64,000 bases of DNA from assembly GCF_013363995.1 (NCBI RefSeq), contig NZ_JABWGO010000001.1, positions 1,869,222-1,933,221 of the forward strand. The letters run 5' to 3'. Numbering within the stretch: position 1 is the stretch's first letter; the number at the start of each line of letters is the position of its first letter. Under the pieces are notes generated by a model, which ran no database searches, had not been told where the DNA came from, and saw only the letters and a list, made by a program, of their open reading frames with translations. Origin of the DNA: Nonomuraea rhodomycinica. Lineage in GTDB: Bacteria; Actinomycetota; Actinomycetes; Streptosporangiales; Streptosporangiaceae. This document shows, piece by piece, positions 40,645 through 49,925 of this stretch. Position numbers and translations under genes: made by a program.

Positions 40645-42882
40645 TCACGCCGGGCGGGCGAGCCTGGCGAAGGAGAGGACCACGACCGTCGACAGCAGCC
40701 AGCCCAGCACGCTGGCCACGTTCAGCAGCGCCGAGGTCACCCGGCCGGCCGTGGTGCGCGTCTCCGGGTACCAGACGGCGCGCTGCCCCAGCGAGATGAG
40801 CGGGACGACGGTGTCGATCGTGTAGAAGACGGGGTCGAAGCAGCGGACCTGCCCGTCGCCGCACGGCCCCGGCCGGGACGCGGCGCGGGCCCTGGTGGCG
40901 GTGGCGTCGGCCCCCTGCTTGGTCTCGTCCACGGTGACCAGGCGGCCGTCCACCGCGTACACGTTCCCGCGGGGGTCCGTGGCGCGTAACGTCGCCTGCG
41001 CCCCCGGGACCGCCACCAGCGTCCCCACCAGGGCCAGCAGCGCCGCGAGCAGCCAGAGCGTGCGTCCCGGGCGGTAGCCGTAGCCGACCGTGACCCCGTA
41101 GAGGACGTCCCGCAGGTCGCGCAGGAGGCGGCCGGGCGCGCGGCCTCCCGGCGGCCGGACCTGCCTGGCCCGCCTGCGCTGCTCCATGAGCAGCCGCTCG
41201 GCCTCCACCGGGCGGCCGTGCTGGCGGAAGACCCTGGCCGCCTGCTCGTACGGGCCGGCGTCGAAGGGCTCCATCCCGCGCAGCCAGTCGCGGCGGGTCC
41301 GCCAGTCCCAGGAGCCGTCGAACCGGTCGTACACGAATCCCGCGATGGCCGAGCGGCGCGGCCACGCGGCGGGGTCGTCGGCGAGCGCGGTCGTCACGGC
41401 ACCCGTGAGGTCCACCGACGCAGCCGCCGTCCAGTGCAGGTTCATGCCGGCGCGCGCGGTCGCCGACGCCGCCACGACATCGCCGAACGTACCACCCGCG
41501 CAGGCGAGCCGCCCCTCGATGACTGCCCGGTTCAGCACGACGGAGCCCTCGGCGGTGAATCCCCCGGCGAGCAGGACCGATCCCTTGACCACGGCCTGCC
41601 GCAGGGAGAGCGCTCCTCCATCGGTGTTCCGCAACCGCGCGCCGTGGGCGTCGAAGGTGGCGCCAACCGTCGCGGAGCGGAACGTGATCCTCCCGCCGCA
41701 GGTCTCCACCCCGCGCAGGTCCACGCCCCCGTCGACCGTCGCCCCCTCAGCGGCGACTATCGTGGGGCCTTCCGGCTCGCTCCACCGGGTGCCCTTCAGG
41801 ACGAGGTCCCCCCTGACGTGCGCTCCCGCCAGCCGCAGCGTGCCCTCGACCGCCACCCCCTCGGCGAGGACGAGGCTGGAGCGCAGTTCGGCGTTGGTCA
41901 GGTCGAGCGCCCGCTCGCCGGGGGCGGCGAGCCGCGTGCCCTCGTGGATCTGGATGGTGCTGTACGTCCCCATGGACAGGTCGACGCCGCCGCCGATCCG
42001 GCACTCGCCCTCGATGCTGACGTCGCCGTTCACGACGAGCCCGGGTGCGCTGATCGCGGCGCCGGCGCGGCGTCGGCTCCGGTAACCGGTGCCGGTGACG
42101 GTTCCGGCGGGCTCGAAGTCGGCGTCGCGGATCAGGAGCTGGCCCGCGATCCGGGCGTTGCCCAGGGCCAGGCGGCCGCGGACGAGCGGGCGGCGGCCCG
42201 TCTGGTCGGCGATGACGAAGACGCTGCCGCCGATCGTCGCGTCGCCGAGGTCGAGGGCCAGCCCGCGGTCCGGTCTGGTCAGGCGGGCGCCGGTGAGGTC
42301 GAGGGAGCCCGCCACGTCCGCGCCGAGGAGCCGGATGCCGCCGCGTGCCTCGAACCCGTGCAGCAGCCGGATCGTCCCGCCGACCCGCATCCGGTCGGCC
42401 TGGACCGCGCGGACCGCGCCGTCGATGACGGTGTCCACGCACAGCAGCCGCCCGCCGATCTCCGACTCGCACAGCCACACCGCGGCGCTGCACGAGGTGC
42501 TGGCCGAGGTCCACAGGTCGCCGCGGACGCGGGACCGGGACAGGTCGAGATCGCGGCGCACGCGCAGCCCGTTGGCCACGACGCCGGGGACGTCGCATCC
42601 GTCCAGCACCAGCGCGTGCAGCTCGGCGCCGTCGAGGTCGAGCGGCCGGTCGAACGCGCAGCCCACGAACCGCAGCGGGAAGGGGATCTGCATGCCGCGC
42701 AGGTCGAGGCCGTCCGCCACGCGGGCGCTCTCCAGGGTGAGGCCGCGGGGATCGAGGTCCTGCGGGTCGCGCCGGAACAGCTCGCGCAGCAGGCCGCCGG
42801 GCACGACGAGGTCGTCGCCGTCGAGCGAGCGGAGCGCCTCGCCGGTGGCGGCGGCGCGGCGCAGGGTCGCCTCATCGATCAT
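40645..42882 (-). CDS. Beta-solenoid membrane protein of unknown function
   Basis: The protein has 745 residues. After a short helical start, about 480 residues consist of repeats of the type (A/V)xLxLxGAxVxGxLxLxGA, for example GADVAGSLDLTGARL, GNARIAGQLLIRDADF, GAHVRGDLVLKGTRW and RAVIEGRLACAGGTF. These indicate a long right-handed beta-solenoid similar in logic to pentapeptide-repeat or bactofilin folds. A helical linker (YEQAARVFRQHGRPVEAERLLMEQRRRAR) follows. The C-terminus has a membrane helix (RTLWLLAALLALVGTLVAVPG), a ~60-residue extracytoplasmic loop with two Cys, and a last hydrophobic stretch ending LLSTVVVLSFARLARPA. I do not know a function. The solenoid should be cytoplasmic, tethered to the membrane. 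Confidence 0.75.
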   Translation of the reverse strand: MIDEATLRRAAATGEALRSLDGDDLVVPGGLLRELFRRDPQDLDPRGLTLESARVADGLDLRGMQIPFPLRFVGCAFDRPLDLDGAELHALVLDGCDVPGVVANGLRVRRDLDLSRSRVRGDLWTSASTSCSAAVWLCESEIGGRLLCVDTVIDGAVRAVQADRMRVGGTIRLLHGFEARGGIRLLGADVAGSLDLTGARLTRPDRGLALDLGDATIGGSVFVIADQTGRRPLVRGRLALGNARIAGQLLIRDADFEPAGTVTGTGYRSRRRAGAAISAPGLVVNGDVSIEGECRIGGGVDLSMGTYSTIQIHEGTRLAAPGERALDLTNAELRSSLVLAEGVAVEGTLRLAGAHVRGDLVLKGTRWSEPEGPTIVAAEGATVDGGVDLRGVETCGGRITFRSATVGATFDAHGARLRNTDGGALSLRQAVVKGSVLLAGGFTAEGSVVLNRAVIEGRLACAGGTFGDVVAASATARAGMNLHWTAAASVDLTGAVTTALADDPAAWPRRSAIAGFVYDRFDGSWDWRTRRDWLRGMEPFDAGPYEQAARVFRQHGRPVEAERLLMEQRRRARQVRPPGGRAPGRLLRDLRDVLYGVTVGYGYRPGRTLWLLAALLALVGTLVAVPGAQATLRATDPRGNVYAVDGRLVTVDETKQGADATATRARAASRPGPCGDGQVRCFDPVFYTIDTVVPLISLGQRAVWYPETRTTAGRVTSALLNVASVLGWLLSTVVVLSFARLARPA

Positions 42883-42986
42883 GTGATCACCCTAGGCGCG
42901 TCGCGTCGCAGCGGCACCGGGGTGTCTCGTCGCCACGGCCGAGCCTTGACGCGCCCGCTCCGCGAGAGGCATCATCTACCCCATTC

Positions 42987-43000
42987 TGAGATCGATCTCA
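42987..43000. promoter_or_regulatory. LacI-type operator of the Amadori-product operon
   Basis: TGAGATCGATCTCA is a perfect 14-bp palindrome with the central CG usual for LacI-family sites, ending 14 nt before the first gene of the operon. It should overlap the transcription start. The LacI protein encoded at the operon's end is the obvious binder. Confidence 0.7.
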
Positions 43001-43014
43001 CATTGGAGCGCAGA

Positions 43015-44046
43015 ATGTCGCAGGTCCGCATGCCCGTCCGTCCCCTCGGAGCGATATCGGAGACCTTCCGCGCCGATCTGGACGCGGCGGTGACGCCGCA
43101 GATCGAGGCCCAGGTGACGGCGTTCGTCGACAAGGCGCTCAGCCCGGCCACCCGGGTGATCTACCTCGTGGGCTGCGGCGGATCGCTGTTCATGTTCGGC
43201 GCCATGCGCTTCCTCCTCGAACGCTCCCCCGTCCCCGTGGTCACCCTCAACGCCGACGAGTTCATGCTGCGCCGCCCGGCCGCCCTCGGCCCCGGCTCGG
43301 TCGTCATCGCGAGCAGCACCAACGGCGGCACCCCCGAGACCGCGCGGGCCGTGCGCTTCGCCCGCGAGGCCGGCGCTCCGGTCCTGCTCGTCACCAAGGA
43401 CCCGGACAGCCTCGTCGCCAAGGAGGCCGAGGACGTCGTCCTGCACCGCAGCGTCGAGGCCAAGCAGGTGCTGCAGGGGCTGATCGCGTACGCGCTGCTG
43501 CGGGCGCAGGGCGTGGCCGACGACTACGACGAGGCGCTGGCCGTCCTGCGCTCCTGCTCGGAGGCGTTCGAGACCTCGGTGCGCGAGCTGGACGAACGGC
43601 TGCGCGACATCGCGGCGGCCTGCGTGGACGAGCCGTGCGTGTACGTGCTCGGCTCCGGCCCGCTGGAGGGCGCGGCCCAGACCTTCGCCGCCTGCTACCT
43701 GCAGGAGATGCAGACCAAGCACGCCGTGGCCACGGGCTCGGGCGAGTTCCTGCACGGCGCGTTCGAGGTCGTCGACGGCACGGTGCCGGTGATCGTGCTG
43801 CTCGGCGAGGACGCCACGCGGCCGATGGGCGCGCGGGCCGTCTCCTTCCTGGAACGTCACAACGAGCGCAACCACGTCATCGACGGCGCCTCGCTGTCGC
43901 TGCCCGGGGTGCCGGCGCGCCTGCGCGCCACGGTCGGCTCGTTCGTCATGGCGAGCTGCGTCACCGCCCGGCTGGCCCAGCACTTCGAGGCGTTCTCGGG
44001 CCGCCCGCTGAGCGAGCGCCGCTACATGTGGCGGGTCGAGTACTGA
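43015..44046 (+). CDS. SIS-domain fructosamine-6-phosphate deglycase-like protein (FrlB-like)
   Basis: The protein has 343 residues with two sugar-isomerase domains: VIYLVGCGGSLFMFGAMRFLLE and VIASSTNGGTPETARAVRFAREAGAPVLLVT in the first, VYVLGSGPLEGAAQTFAACYLQEMQTKHA in the second. GSGEFLHGAFEVVDG follows, the catalytic-loop segment resembling FrlB (EFFHGPFE). FrlB-type enzymes split 6-phosphofructosyl-amino acids into glucose-6-phosphate and the amino acid. The context (PfkB kinase overlapping at its 3' end, amino-acid ABC importer) is that of Amadori-product catabolism. The ATG has GGAG six bases upstream. A glucosamine-type isomerase/deaminase role is the alternative. Confidence 0.85.
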   Translation: MSQVRMPVRPLGAISETFRADLDAAVTPQIEAQVTAFVDKALSPATRVIYLVGCGGSLFMFGAMRFLLERSPVPVVTLNADEFMLRRPAALGPGSVVIASSTNGGTPETARAVRFAREAGAPVLLVTKDPDSLVAKEAEDVVLHRSVEAKQVLQGLIAYALLRAQGVADDYDEALAVLRSCSEAFETSVRELDERLRDIAAACVDEPCVYVLGSGPLEGAAQTFAACYLQEMQTKHAVATGSGEFLHGAFEVVDGTVPVIVLLGEDATRPMGARAVSFLERHNERNHVIDGASLSLPGVPARLRATVGSFVMASCVTARLAQHFEAFSGRPLSERRYMWRVEY

Positions 44047-44951
44047 TGCGGCTCGCGGCCGTCGGCGACAACATCACCGACTGCTACCTCGACGCGGGGC
44101 TGATGTACCCGGGCGGCAACTGCGTGAACGTGGCCGTCCACGCCGCCCGCGCCGGCGCCCGCGCCTCCTACGTCGGCTCGGCGGGGCGCGACGAGCGCGG
44201 CGACCGGCTCGCCGCCGCGCTGCGGGAGGAGGGCGTGGACCTCTCGCGTCTGCGCCGCCCGGCCGGTCCGACGGGTTACGCCACGGTCGTCAACGTCGGC
44301 GGCGAGCGGGTCTTCGGCCCGTACGACCGCGGGGTGGCGCGCTTCCGGCTCGACGAGGCGGACGTGGAGTTCGTCGCGGCCCACGACGTGGCGCACTCCA
44401 GCTACTCGGCCGACCTGGAGGAGCAGCTCCCGGCCCTGGCCGGGCGCGTGCCGCTCTCGTTCGACTTCGACTCCCACACCGGCGACGACTACGCCGCCGC
44501 GCTGGTCCCGTACGTCACCTACGCCTTCTTCTCGGCCTCGCACCTCGGCGCGGCCGAGACCGGCGACCTGCTGCGCTGGGCCGTCGGCCGGGGCGCCCAC
44601 GTGGCCCTGGCGACGCGCGGCGCGGCGGGCGCGTGGCTCTTCGACGGCCGTGAGCTGCTCGCGGAGCCGGCCGTGCCGGTCGAGGTGGTCGACACGCTCG
44701 GCGCGGGAGACACCTTCATCGCCCACGTCCTGACCGGCCTCGCGGCCGGGCTGGACGGGCGCGAGACCCTGCGGCGGGCGTCCACGCACGCCGCGCGGGT
44801 CTGCACCGCGCTCGGCGCCTTCGGGCACGCCGCGCCGCTCACCCCCGACGTCGGCGAGCTTCGCGACCTCCCCCAGTTCCGGGACGTCGCCGACCCCCCT
44901 CGCCTCCCCGAATCCCCCGAAGGCTCCCGAGCAGCACCGACCCCCCAGTAG
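44046..44951 (+). CDS. PfkB-family sugar kinase (FrlD-like)
   Basis: The protein has 301 residues. The N-terminal GDNITDCYLDAGLMYPGGNCVNVAVHAARAGARASYVGSAGRDERGDRL resembles fructoselysine kinase (PGGNxVNVAV). The C-terminal signature DTLGAGDTFIAHVLTGLAAG has the catalytic Asp of PfkB kinases. The predicted reaction is ATP-dependent 6-phosphorylation of an imported fructosyl-amino acid, giving the substrate of the preceding deglycase. Its ATG shares one base with the deglycase stop (TGATG), so the two are co-translated. The last ~20 residues are a Pro/Ser-rich tail not typical of the family. Confidence 0.87.
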   Translation: MRLAAVGDNITDCYLDAGLMYPGGNCVNVAVHAARAGARASYVGSAGRDERGDRLAAALREEGVDLSRLRRPAGPTGYATVVNVGGERVFGPYDRGVARFRLDEADVEFVAAHDVAHSSYSADLEEQLPALAGRVPLSFDFDSHTGDDYAAALVPYVTYAFFSASHLGAAETGDLLRWAVGRGAHVALATRGAAGAWLFDGRELLAEPAVPVEVVDTLGAGDTFIAHVLTGLAAGLDGRETLRRASTHAARVCTALGAFGHAAPLTPDVGELRDLPQFRDVADPPRLPESPEGSRAAPTPQ

Positions 44952-44964
44952 CAAAGGAATCGAC

Positions 44965-45888
44965 ATGACCGGTATCAGTGGTGGCCGCAAGGGCGCGGCC
45001 CTGATCGCGCTGCCGGTGTGCGCGGCGCTCCTGCTGTCCGCCTGCGGCGGCGGGTCCGGCGACGCCGCGCGGTCCGCGGGCTCGCCGGCCCAGGGGACGG
45101 CACAGGCACAGCAGCCCGCCGGCGACCCCGCGGTCGCCAAGCTCGTCCCGCCGGGCCTCAGGAGCGCCAAGGTCGCGGTCTTCGGGGACTGGGCGCCCGA
45201 GGAGTACGTGGACGGCGGCCAGATCAAGGGCTGGAGCGTCGAGCTGGCCAAGGCCATGGCCGCCAAGATGGGCGTGACCTTCACCTACACGGCCACCGGC
45301 TTCGACATGATCATCCCGGGCCTGGACAACGGCCGCTACGACGTGGCCGTGGCCTCGCTCGGGGTCACCCCCGAACGGCTGGAGAGCCTCGACTTCGTCC
45401 CGCTGCAGAAGGAGGGCACCGCCTTCGGCTGGAAGAAGGGGGCGGGGCTGAACATCGCCCGGATCGAGGACGTGTGCGGCAAGTCCGTGGCCGTGCTCAC
45501 CGGGGCCTGGGAGTACAAGTACCTCACCGAGCACAACCCGCGGACCTGCGGCTCCGCCCCCATGAAGATCGAGCAGTTCAAGGACCAGCCCTCGGCCGAG
45601 CTGGCCGTCACCTCGGGCCGCGTCCAGCTCGTCGCCGCCGGCTCGGGCAAGCTCAAGTACAGCGCGAAGCAGACCGGCCAGCTCGAGACCTCCGCCCTGC
45701 TGGTCAACGCCGTCTACAACGGGCTGGGCGTGAAGAAGGACAGCCCGCTCGGGCCCGCGCTCAAGGCGGCGCTGCAGGCCGTCATCGACGACGGCACGTA
45801 CGCGAGGATCCGCTCCGACTGGGGCGTGACCAGTGAGGGCGACCTCAAGACCGCCGTCCTCATCACCGAGGCCAACCCCGAGGGCTGA
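44965..45888 (+). CDS. ABC importer substrate-binding lipoprotein, polar amino acid type
   Basis: The protein has 307 residues. The signal MTGISGGRKGAALIALPVCAALLLSACGGG ends in lipobox LSAC. A family-3 periplasmic-binding fold follows: GWSVELAKAMAAKMGVTFTYTATGFDMIIPGLDNGRYDVAVASLGVTPERLESLDFV in typical order, the hinge around VAVLTGAWEYKYL, and a C-terminal IRSDWGVTSEG. Relatives bind amino acids, opines and Amadori compounds. It is 13 nt behind the kinase gene and followed by the matching permease and ATPase. Together with the deglycase and kinase this supports fructosyl-amino acid uptake, as in Bacillus frlONM. Confidence 0.88.
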   Translation: MTGISGGRKGAALIALPVCAALLLSACGGGSGDAARSAGSPAQGTAQAQQPAGDPAVAKLVPPGLRSAKVAVFGDWAPEEYVDGGQIKGWSVELAKAMAAKMGVTFTYTATGFDMIIPGLDNGRYDVAVASLGVTPERLESLDFVPLQKEGTAFGWKKGAGLNIARIEDVCGKSVAVLTGAWEYKYLTEHNPRTCGSAPMKIEQFKDQPSAELAVTSGRVQLVAAGSGKLKYSAKQTGQLETSALLVNAVYNGLGVKKDSPLGPALKAALQAVIDDGTYARIRSDWGVTSEGDLKTAVLITEANPEG

Positions 45889-45925
45889 CAGCAAGGACCA
45901 GTCCCGTCACCGTGAGGAGTCGTCG

Positions 45926-46891
45926 ATGACGTTTGCCGGCAGCCCGGCGCAGGGAAGCGAGGAGGGCGGCGCGTTCCGCGGCGCGGAGCGTGGCGCGTTC
46001 CGCAGCGCGGAGGGCGCGCGGAGGGTGCCGCTGCGGCACCCGTGGTGGTGGGCCGGAGGGGCGGTCCTCGTCCTGCTGATCGCGCTGTTCGCGCGGCTCC
46101 TGCTGACGAACGAGAACCTGCGCTGGTCGGTGGTCCTGGAGTACCTGTTCGACCGGGAGATCCTCGGCGGGCTCGTCACCACCCTGGAGCTGACCGTGCT
46201 GGCCATGGTGCTCGGTCTGGCCATCGGCGTCGTCCTCGCGGTGATGCGGCTGTCGGCCAACCCGCTGTTCCGGTCCGTGAGCTGGCTCTGGCTGTGGTTC
46301 TTCCGGGGCGTGCCGCCGCTGGTGCAGATGGTGTTCTGGTTCAACCTGGCCACGCTGATCCCGGTGATCGAGCTGGGCGTGCCGTTCGGGCCGACGCTCG
46401 CCTCCTGGGACACCAACACCGTCGTCTCGTCGTTCTCGGCGGCCATCCTCGGCCTCGCCCTCACCGAGAGCGCGTACGCCGCCGAGATGATCCGCGCCGG
46501 GATCCAGGCGGTGCCCAAGGGGCAGACGGAGGCCGCGCTGGTCGTCGGGATGTCCCGGTTCCAGGTGCTGCGGCGGGTCGTGCTGCCGCAGGCGCTGCGG
46601 ATCGTCGTGCCGCCGATCGGCAACGACCTCATCTCGATGCTGAAGTTCACCTCGCTGGTCAGCGTCCTGGCCACGCCCGACCTGCTCTACAGCGCCCAGA
46701 TGATCTACTCCCGCAACTACCGGACGATCCCGCTCCTGCTCGTGGCCACCATCTGGTACCTCGTGCTGACCACCCTGCTCACCCTCGCGCAGCAGCACGT
46801 GGAGCGGCGGATGAAGGTCACCAGGGCGACCGCGGGCCGGGCCGGCGACGTCAGGCGGCTGCGCTTCCTCCCCTCGTTCGGAAAGGCGTGA
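45926..46891 (+). CDS. ABC importer permease, polar amino acid type
   Basis: The protein has 321 residues. After a polar N-terminus of ~45 residues with an internal repeat ([17 protein letters not shown]), a helix [18 protein letters not shown] and then the HisM-type core follow: [53 protein letters not shown], and the ATPase-contacting EAA loop [31 protein letters not shown]. It forms the membrane channel for the neighbouring binding protein and ATPase. The ATG is preceded by GTGAGGAG. Confidence 0.9.
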   Translation: MTFAGSPAQGSEEGGAFRGAERGAFRSAEGARRVPLRHPWWWAGGAVLVLLIALFARLLLTNENLRWSVVLEYLFDREILGGLVTTLELTVLAMVLGLAIGVVLAVMRLSANPLFRSVSWLWLWFFRGVPPLVQMVFWFNLATLIPVIELGVPFGPTLASWDTNTVVSSFSAAILGLALTESAYAAEMIRAGIQAVPKGQTEAALVVGMSRFQVLRRVVLPQALRIVVPPIGNDLISMLKFTSLVSVLATPDLLYSAQMIYSRNYRTIPLLLVATIWYLVLTTLLTLAQQHVERRMKVTRATAGRAGDVRRLRFLPSFGKA

Positions 46892-46899
46892 GGCGCGAG

Positions 46900-47667
46900 A
46901 TGTCCGAGATCCCCCTGCTCCGTGTCGAGAAGGTCGGCAAGGCGTTCGGCCGGCACCAGGTGCTGCGCGAGGTGTCCCTGGACGTGCACGCCGGCCAGGT
47001 GCTGTGCGTCATCGGCCCCTCGGGCTCCGGCAAGAGCACCCTCCTGCGCTGCGTCAACCGCCTGGAGGTCCCGGACAGCGGGTACGTCTACCTCGAAGGG
47101 CAGCCGGTCGGCTTCCGCTGGAAGGGCGACGGCCTGCACGAAATGACCTCCTCCCAGCTCGCGGCCCAGCGGCGCCGGATGGGCATGGTCTTCCAGAACT
47201 TCCACCTGTTCCCCCACCGCCGCGTCGTCGACAACGTGACCGAGGGCCCGGTCGTCGTCAACGGCCTCGACCGCGGGACGGCCCGCGAGCAGGCGATGGA
47301 GCTGCTGACCAAGGTGGGCCTGGCCGACAAGGCCGGCGCCTTCCCCGAGTCGCTGTCCGGCGGCCAGCAGCAGCGCGTCGCGATCGCCCGCTCGCTCGCC
47401 ATGCGGCCCGCGCTCATGCTGTTCGACGAGCCCACCTCCGCGCTCGACCCGGAGCTGGTCGGCGACGTCCTCGACGTCATGCGCGACCTGGCCCGCGACG
47501 GGATGACCATGGTGGTGGTCACCCACGAGATGGCCTTCGCCCGGGACGTCGCCGACCAGGTCGTGTTCATGGACGGCGGCCGGGTGGTGGAGGCGGGACC
47601 GCCGGAGCGGATCTTCGGCGCTCCGGAGCACGAGCGCACCCGCTCGTTCCTGTCGAGGGTGCTGTAG
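46900..47667 (+). CDS. ABC importer ATPase, polar amino acid type
   Basis: The protein has 255 residues with all nucleotide-binding motifs: Walker [11 protein letters not shown]-loop [10 protein letters not shown], signature LSGGQQQRV, Walker [13 protein letters not shown] and H-loop VTHE. The HxxTVxxNV-like segment [12 protein letters not shown] places it among GlnQ/HisP-type proteins. It energises uptake through the permease just upstream. Its stop codon shares a base with the GTG start of the cyclodeaminase-like gene, so the operon continues without a gap. Confidence 0.92.
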   Translation: MSEIPLLRVEKVGKAFGRHQVLREVSLDVHAGQVLCVIGPSGSGKSTLLRCVNRLEVPDSGYVYLEGQPVGFRWKGDGLHEMTSSQLAAQRRRMGMVFQNFHLFPHRRVVDNVTEGPVVVNGLDRGTAREQAMELLTKVGLADKAGAFPESLSGGQQQRVAIARSLAMRPALMLFDEPTSALDPELVGDVLDVMRDLARDGMTMVVVTHEMAFARDVADQVVFMDGGRVVEAGPPERIFGAPEHERTRSFLSRVL

Positions 47668-48713
47668 TGGACGTGCTGATCCTCTCGGACGCCGACATCC
47701 GGGCCACGCTGGACGCCGCCGAGGTGGTGGCGACCCAGGAGCGGGCGTTCCTGCTGGCCGGCGAGCCGGGGCGGGTGCGCGCCGCGCACACCCACCACGC
47801 GACGTTCGCCCCGGACGGCATGGCGTTCGCCCACGCGGCCGTGGCCGCCGGGGAGACCGCCGCGCTGTCCGGGACCGACGCGCTGTCCGGGCCCGGGATC
47901 GGCATGGTGTCCGGGCCCGGGACCGGCGTGGTGTTCAAGACGGGCACCCAGCATCCGGCCAACGCTCGGCGGGGCCTGCCCACGGTCCACGCGACGGTCA
48001 CCGTCCACGACCCGGAGACCGGCGCGGCCGTCGCCGTGCTCAACGGCACGACGATCACCACCCTGCGCACCGCCGGCGGCCTGGTCGCCGCCGCCCGCGC
48101 CCTGTCCCCCGCCGGCCCGCACACGGTCGGCGTGCTCGGCGCGGGGGCGCAGGCGACCGAGTTCGTCCTGCTGACGGCCGCGGTCACGCCGGTCGAGCGG
48201 TTCCTGATGTGGAGCCCGGGGCTGCGGGCCCGCGGACGCGCCCGGCTCGACCCTCGCCTCGCGGACCTGCCCGTCGAGGTGGCCGCCTCGCCCCGCGACC
48301 TGTGCGAGCGGAGCGGCACCGTCGCCACCTGCACGCTCAGCCGTACCCCGGTGGTGGAGGGCGCCTGGCTGCGGGCGGGCACGGCCGTGCTGACGATGGG
48401 CTCGTACGCGCCGGACCGGTGCGAGATCGACCTCGCCTGCTCGGCGCGCGCCGCCCGCACCTACGCCGACCTGCCCGAGCAGGCGCTGCGCTCGAACGGC
48501 CCTGTCGTGGCGGCGGTCGCGGCCGGGGTGCTGGACGCGCGGGCGGTGCGCCCGCTCGCCGCCGCGCTGCGCGGCGGCCACCCGGCGCGCGCCGGCGGCG
48601 GGGAGACGGTGGTGTTCCACAGCAACGGTCTCGGGGTCCAGGATGCGACGCTGGCCTGGCGTGCGTACACTCGCGCTCGCGCGAACGGCCTCGGCACCCG
48701 TGTCCGCCTGTGA
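47667..48713 (+). CDS. Ornithine cyclodeaminase / mu-crystallin family protein
   Basis: The protein has 348 residues. An N-terminal dimerisation part (LILSDADIRATLDAAEVVATQERAFL) and substrate loop (FKTGTQHPANARRGLPTVHATVTVHDPETGAAVAVLNGTTITTLRTAG) precede an NAD(P)-binding domain with VGVLGAGAQATEFVL. Family members convert ornithine to proline or reduce ketimines and delta1-pyrroline-2-carboxylate. In this operon it probably processes the amino acid or imine released from the Amadori compound. A repeated stretch SGTDALSGPGIGMVSGPGTG interrupts the region before the Lys-containing FKTGT motif, another small in-frame repeat. Confidence 0.85.
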   Translation: MDVLILSDADIRATLDAAEVVATQERAFLLAGEPGRVRAAHTHHATFAPDGMAFAHAAVAAGETAALSGTDALSGPGIGMVSGPGTGVVFKTGTQHPANARRGLPTVHATVTVHDPETGAAVAVLNGTTITTLRTAGGLVAAARALSPAGPHTVGVLGAGAQATEFVLLTAAVTPVERFLMWSPGLRARGRARLDPRLADLPVEVAASPRDLCERSGTVATCTLSRTPVVEGAWLRAGTAVLTMGSYAPDRCEIDLACSARAARTYADLPEQALRSNGPVVAAVAAGVLDARAVRPLAAALRGGHPARAGGGETVVFHSNGLGVQDATLAWRAYTRARANGLGTRVRL

Positions 48714-48740
48714 GCCGGCCGTCCCTGGAAGGAAGTGATC

Positions 48741-49892
48741 GTGGCGACTGAACCCGGAGCGGGGTCTGGCTCCAGGCGTCCCAGCCTCAAGGACGTCGCC
48801 GCGCGGGCCGGGGTCTCCAGGGCCAGCGCCTCGCGCGTGCTCGGCGGCTACGGCTACTCCAGCCAGGACGTCGCCGACCGGGTGATGGCGGCGGTCCGCG
48901 AGCTGGGCTACGAGCCCGACCGGGTCGCCCGCACGATGCGCAGCGGCAAATCGGGCGTCATCGGCTTCGTCTGCGCCGACATCTCCGACGCCTTCTTCTC
49001 CAGCGCCATGCGCGGCATCTGCGACGTGGCGCTGCGCGAGGGCGCCCAGGTCATCGTCATGAACACCGACGACAAGCCGGGCCAGGAGCGCGACGCCACC
49101 CGCGTGCTGCTGTCGCACAAGGTGGACGGCGTCATCATCACCCCCGTCTCGGTGCGCGAGCACGCCCACATCGCCGCCATCACCGGCGCCGGCGTGCCGG
49201 TCGTCTCGCTCGACCGGCAGCTCAGCGACATCGGCATCGACAGCGTGGTGGCCGACAACGAGGCGGCCACGGAAGAGGCGATCCGCCGCCTCATCGGCCT
49301 CGGGCACCGGCGGATCGCCTTCCTCGGCTCGGTGCAGCGGGAGGAGCCGCCCGTGCTGCGCGTCGGCAAGGTCCGGGCGAACGTCGTGGGCCCGTCCCGG
49401 CCCTCGCTCGACCGGGCGCGGGGCTACCTGCGCGCCCTCACCGCGGCGGGGCTGCCCGTGGAGCGCGAGCTCATCGCGCTCGTCCCGCACGACGCGCCGG
49501 ACGGCCGCCTGGAGGCGGTGGCGGCGGTGCTGGCGGCCGAGCCCCGGCCGAGCGCGCTGTTCACGGCCGACAGCTACATGACGCGCAGCGCGTTCTCGCT
49601 GCTGTCGGAGCGCGGCATCGCGATCCCGGGCGAGATGTCGCTCATCGGGTTCGACGACCTGGAGTGGACCACTCTGGTACGCCCGCGGATCTCGGTCGTC
49701 GTGCAGCCCGCGTACGACATGGGGCGGGCCGCGGCCGACCAGCTCTTCGCCCAGATCGCCCGCCCGGACGCGCCCGGAGCGGACGCGAGGGCGGGCGCGG
49801 GAGCGAGGGCGGGCGCGGGCGCGGGGCGTGGGCACCGCACCGTGGTCCCGACGCGCTTCATCGAACGCGACAGCGCCGGCGCGGCCCCCTGA
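48741..49892 (+). CDS. LacI-family regulator of the Amadori-product operon
   Basis: The protein has 383 residues from a GTG with GGAAGGAA six bases upstream. The helix-turn-helix and hinge helix (SLKDVAARAGVSRASASRVLGGYGYSSQDVADRVMAAV) are followed by the ribose-binding-type effector domain (GVIGFVCADISDAFFSSAMRGI...GVPVVSLDRQLSDIGIDSVVADN...SLIGFDDLEWTTLVRPRISVV). Near the C-terminus an Ala/Gly/Arg tract (ADARAGAGARAGAGAGRG) is inserted before the final strand, an unusual low-complexity expansion. It most likely binds the perfect palindrome in front of the first operon gene and is released by the imported sugar-amine or its phosphate. Confidence 0.9.
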   Translation: MATEPGAGSGSRRPSLKDVAARAGVSRASASRVLGGYGYSSQDVADRVMAAVRELGYEPDRVARTMRSGKSGVIGFVCADISDAFFSSAMRGICDVALREGAQVIVMNTDDKPGQERDATRVLLSHKVDGVIITPVSVREHAHIAAITGAGVPVVSLDRQLSDIGIDSVVADNEAATEEAIRRLIGLGHRRIAFLGSVQREEPPVLRVGKVRANVVGPSRPSLDRARGYLRALTAAGLPVERELIALVPHDAPDGRLEAVAAVLAAEPRPSALFTADSYMTRSAFSLLSERGIAIPGEMSLIGFDDLEWTTLVRPRISVVVQPAYDMGRAAADQLFAQIARPDAPGADARAGAGARAGAGAGRGHRTVVPTRFIERDSAGAAP

Positions 49893-49925
49893 CCCGCGCG
49901 CCTTCCGCTGAGGAGGCGCGGGTCA
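49890..49925. terminator. Bidirectional stem-loop terminator
   Basis: TGACCCGCGC and GCGCGGGTCA form a perfect 10-bp stem whose arms overlap the stop codons of the converging LacI and FAD oxidoreductase genes. Confidence 0.75.
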
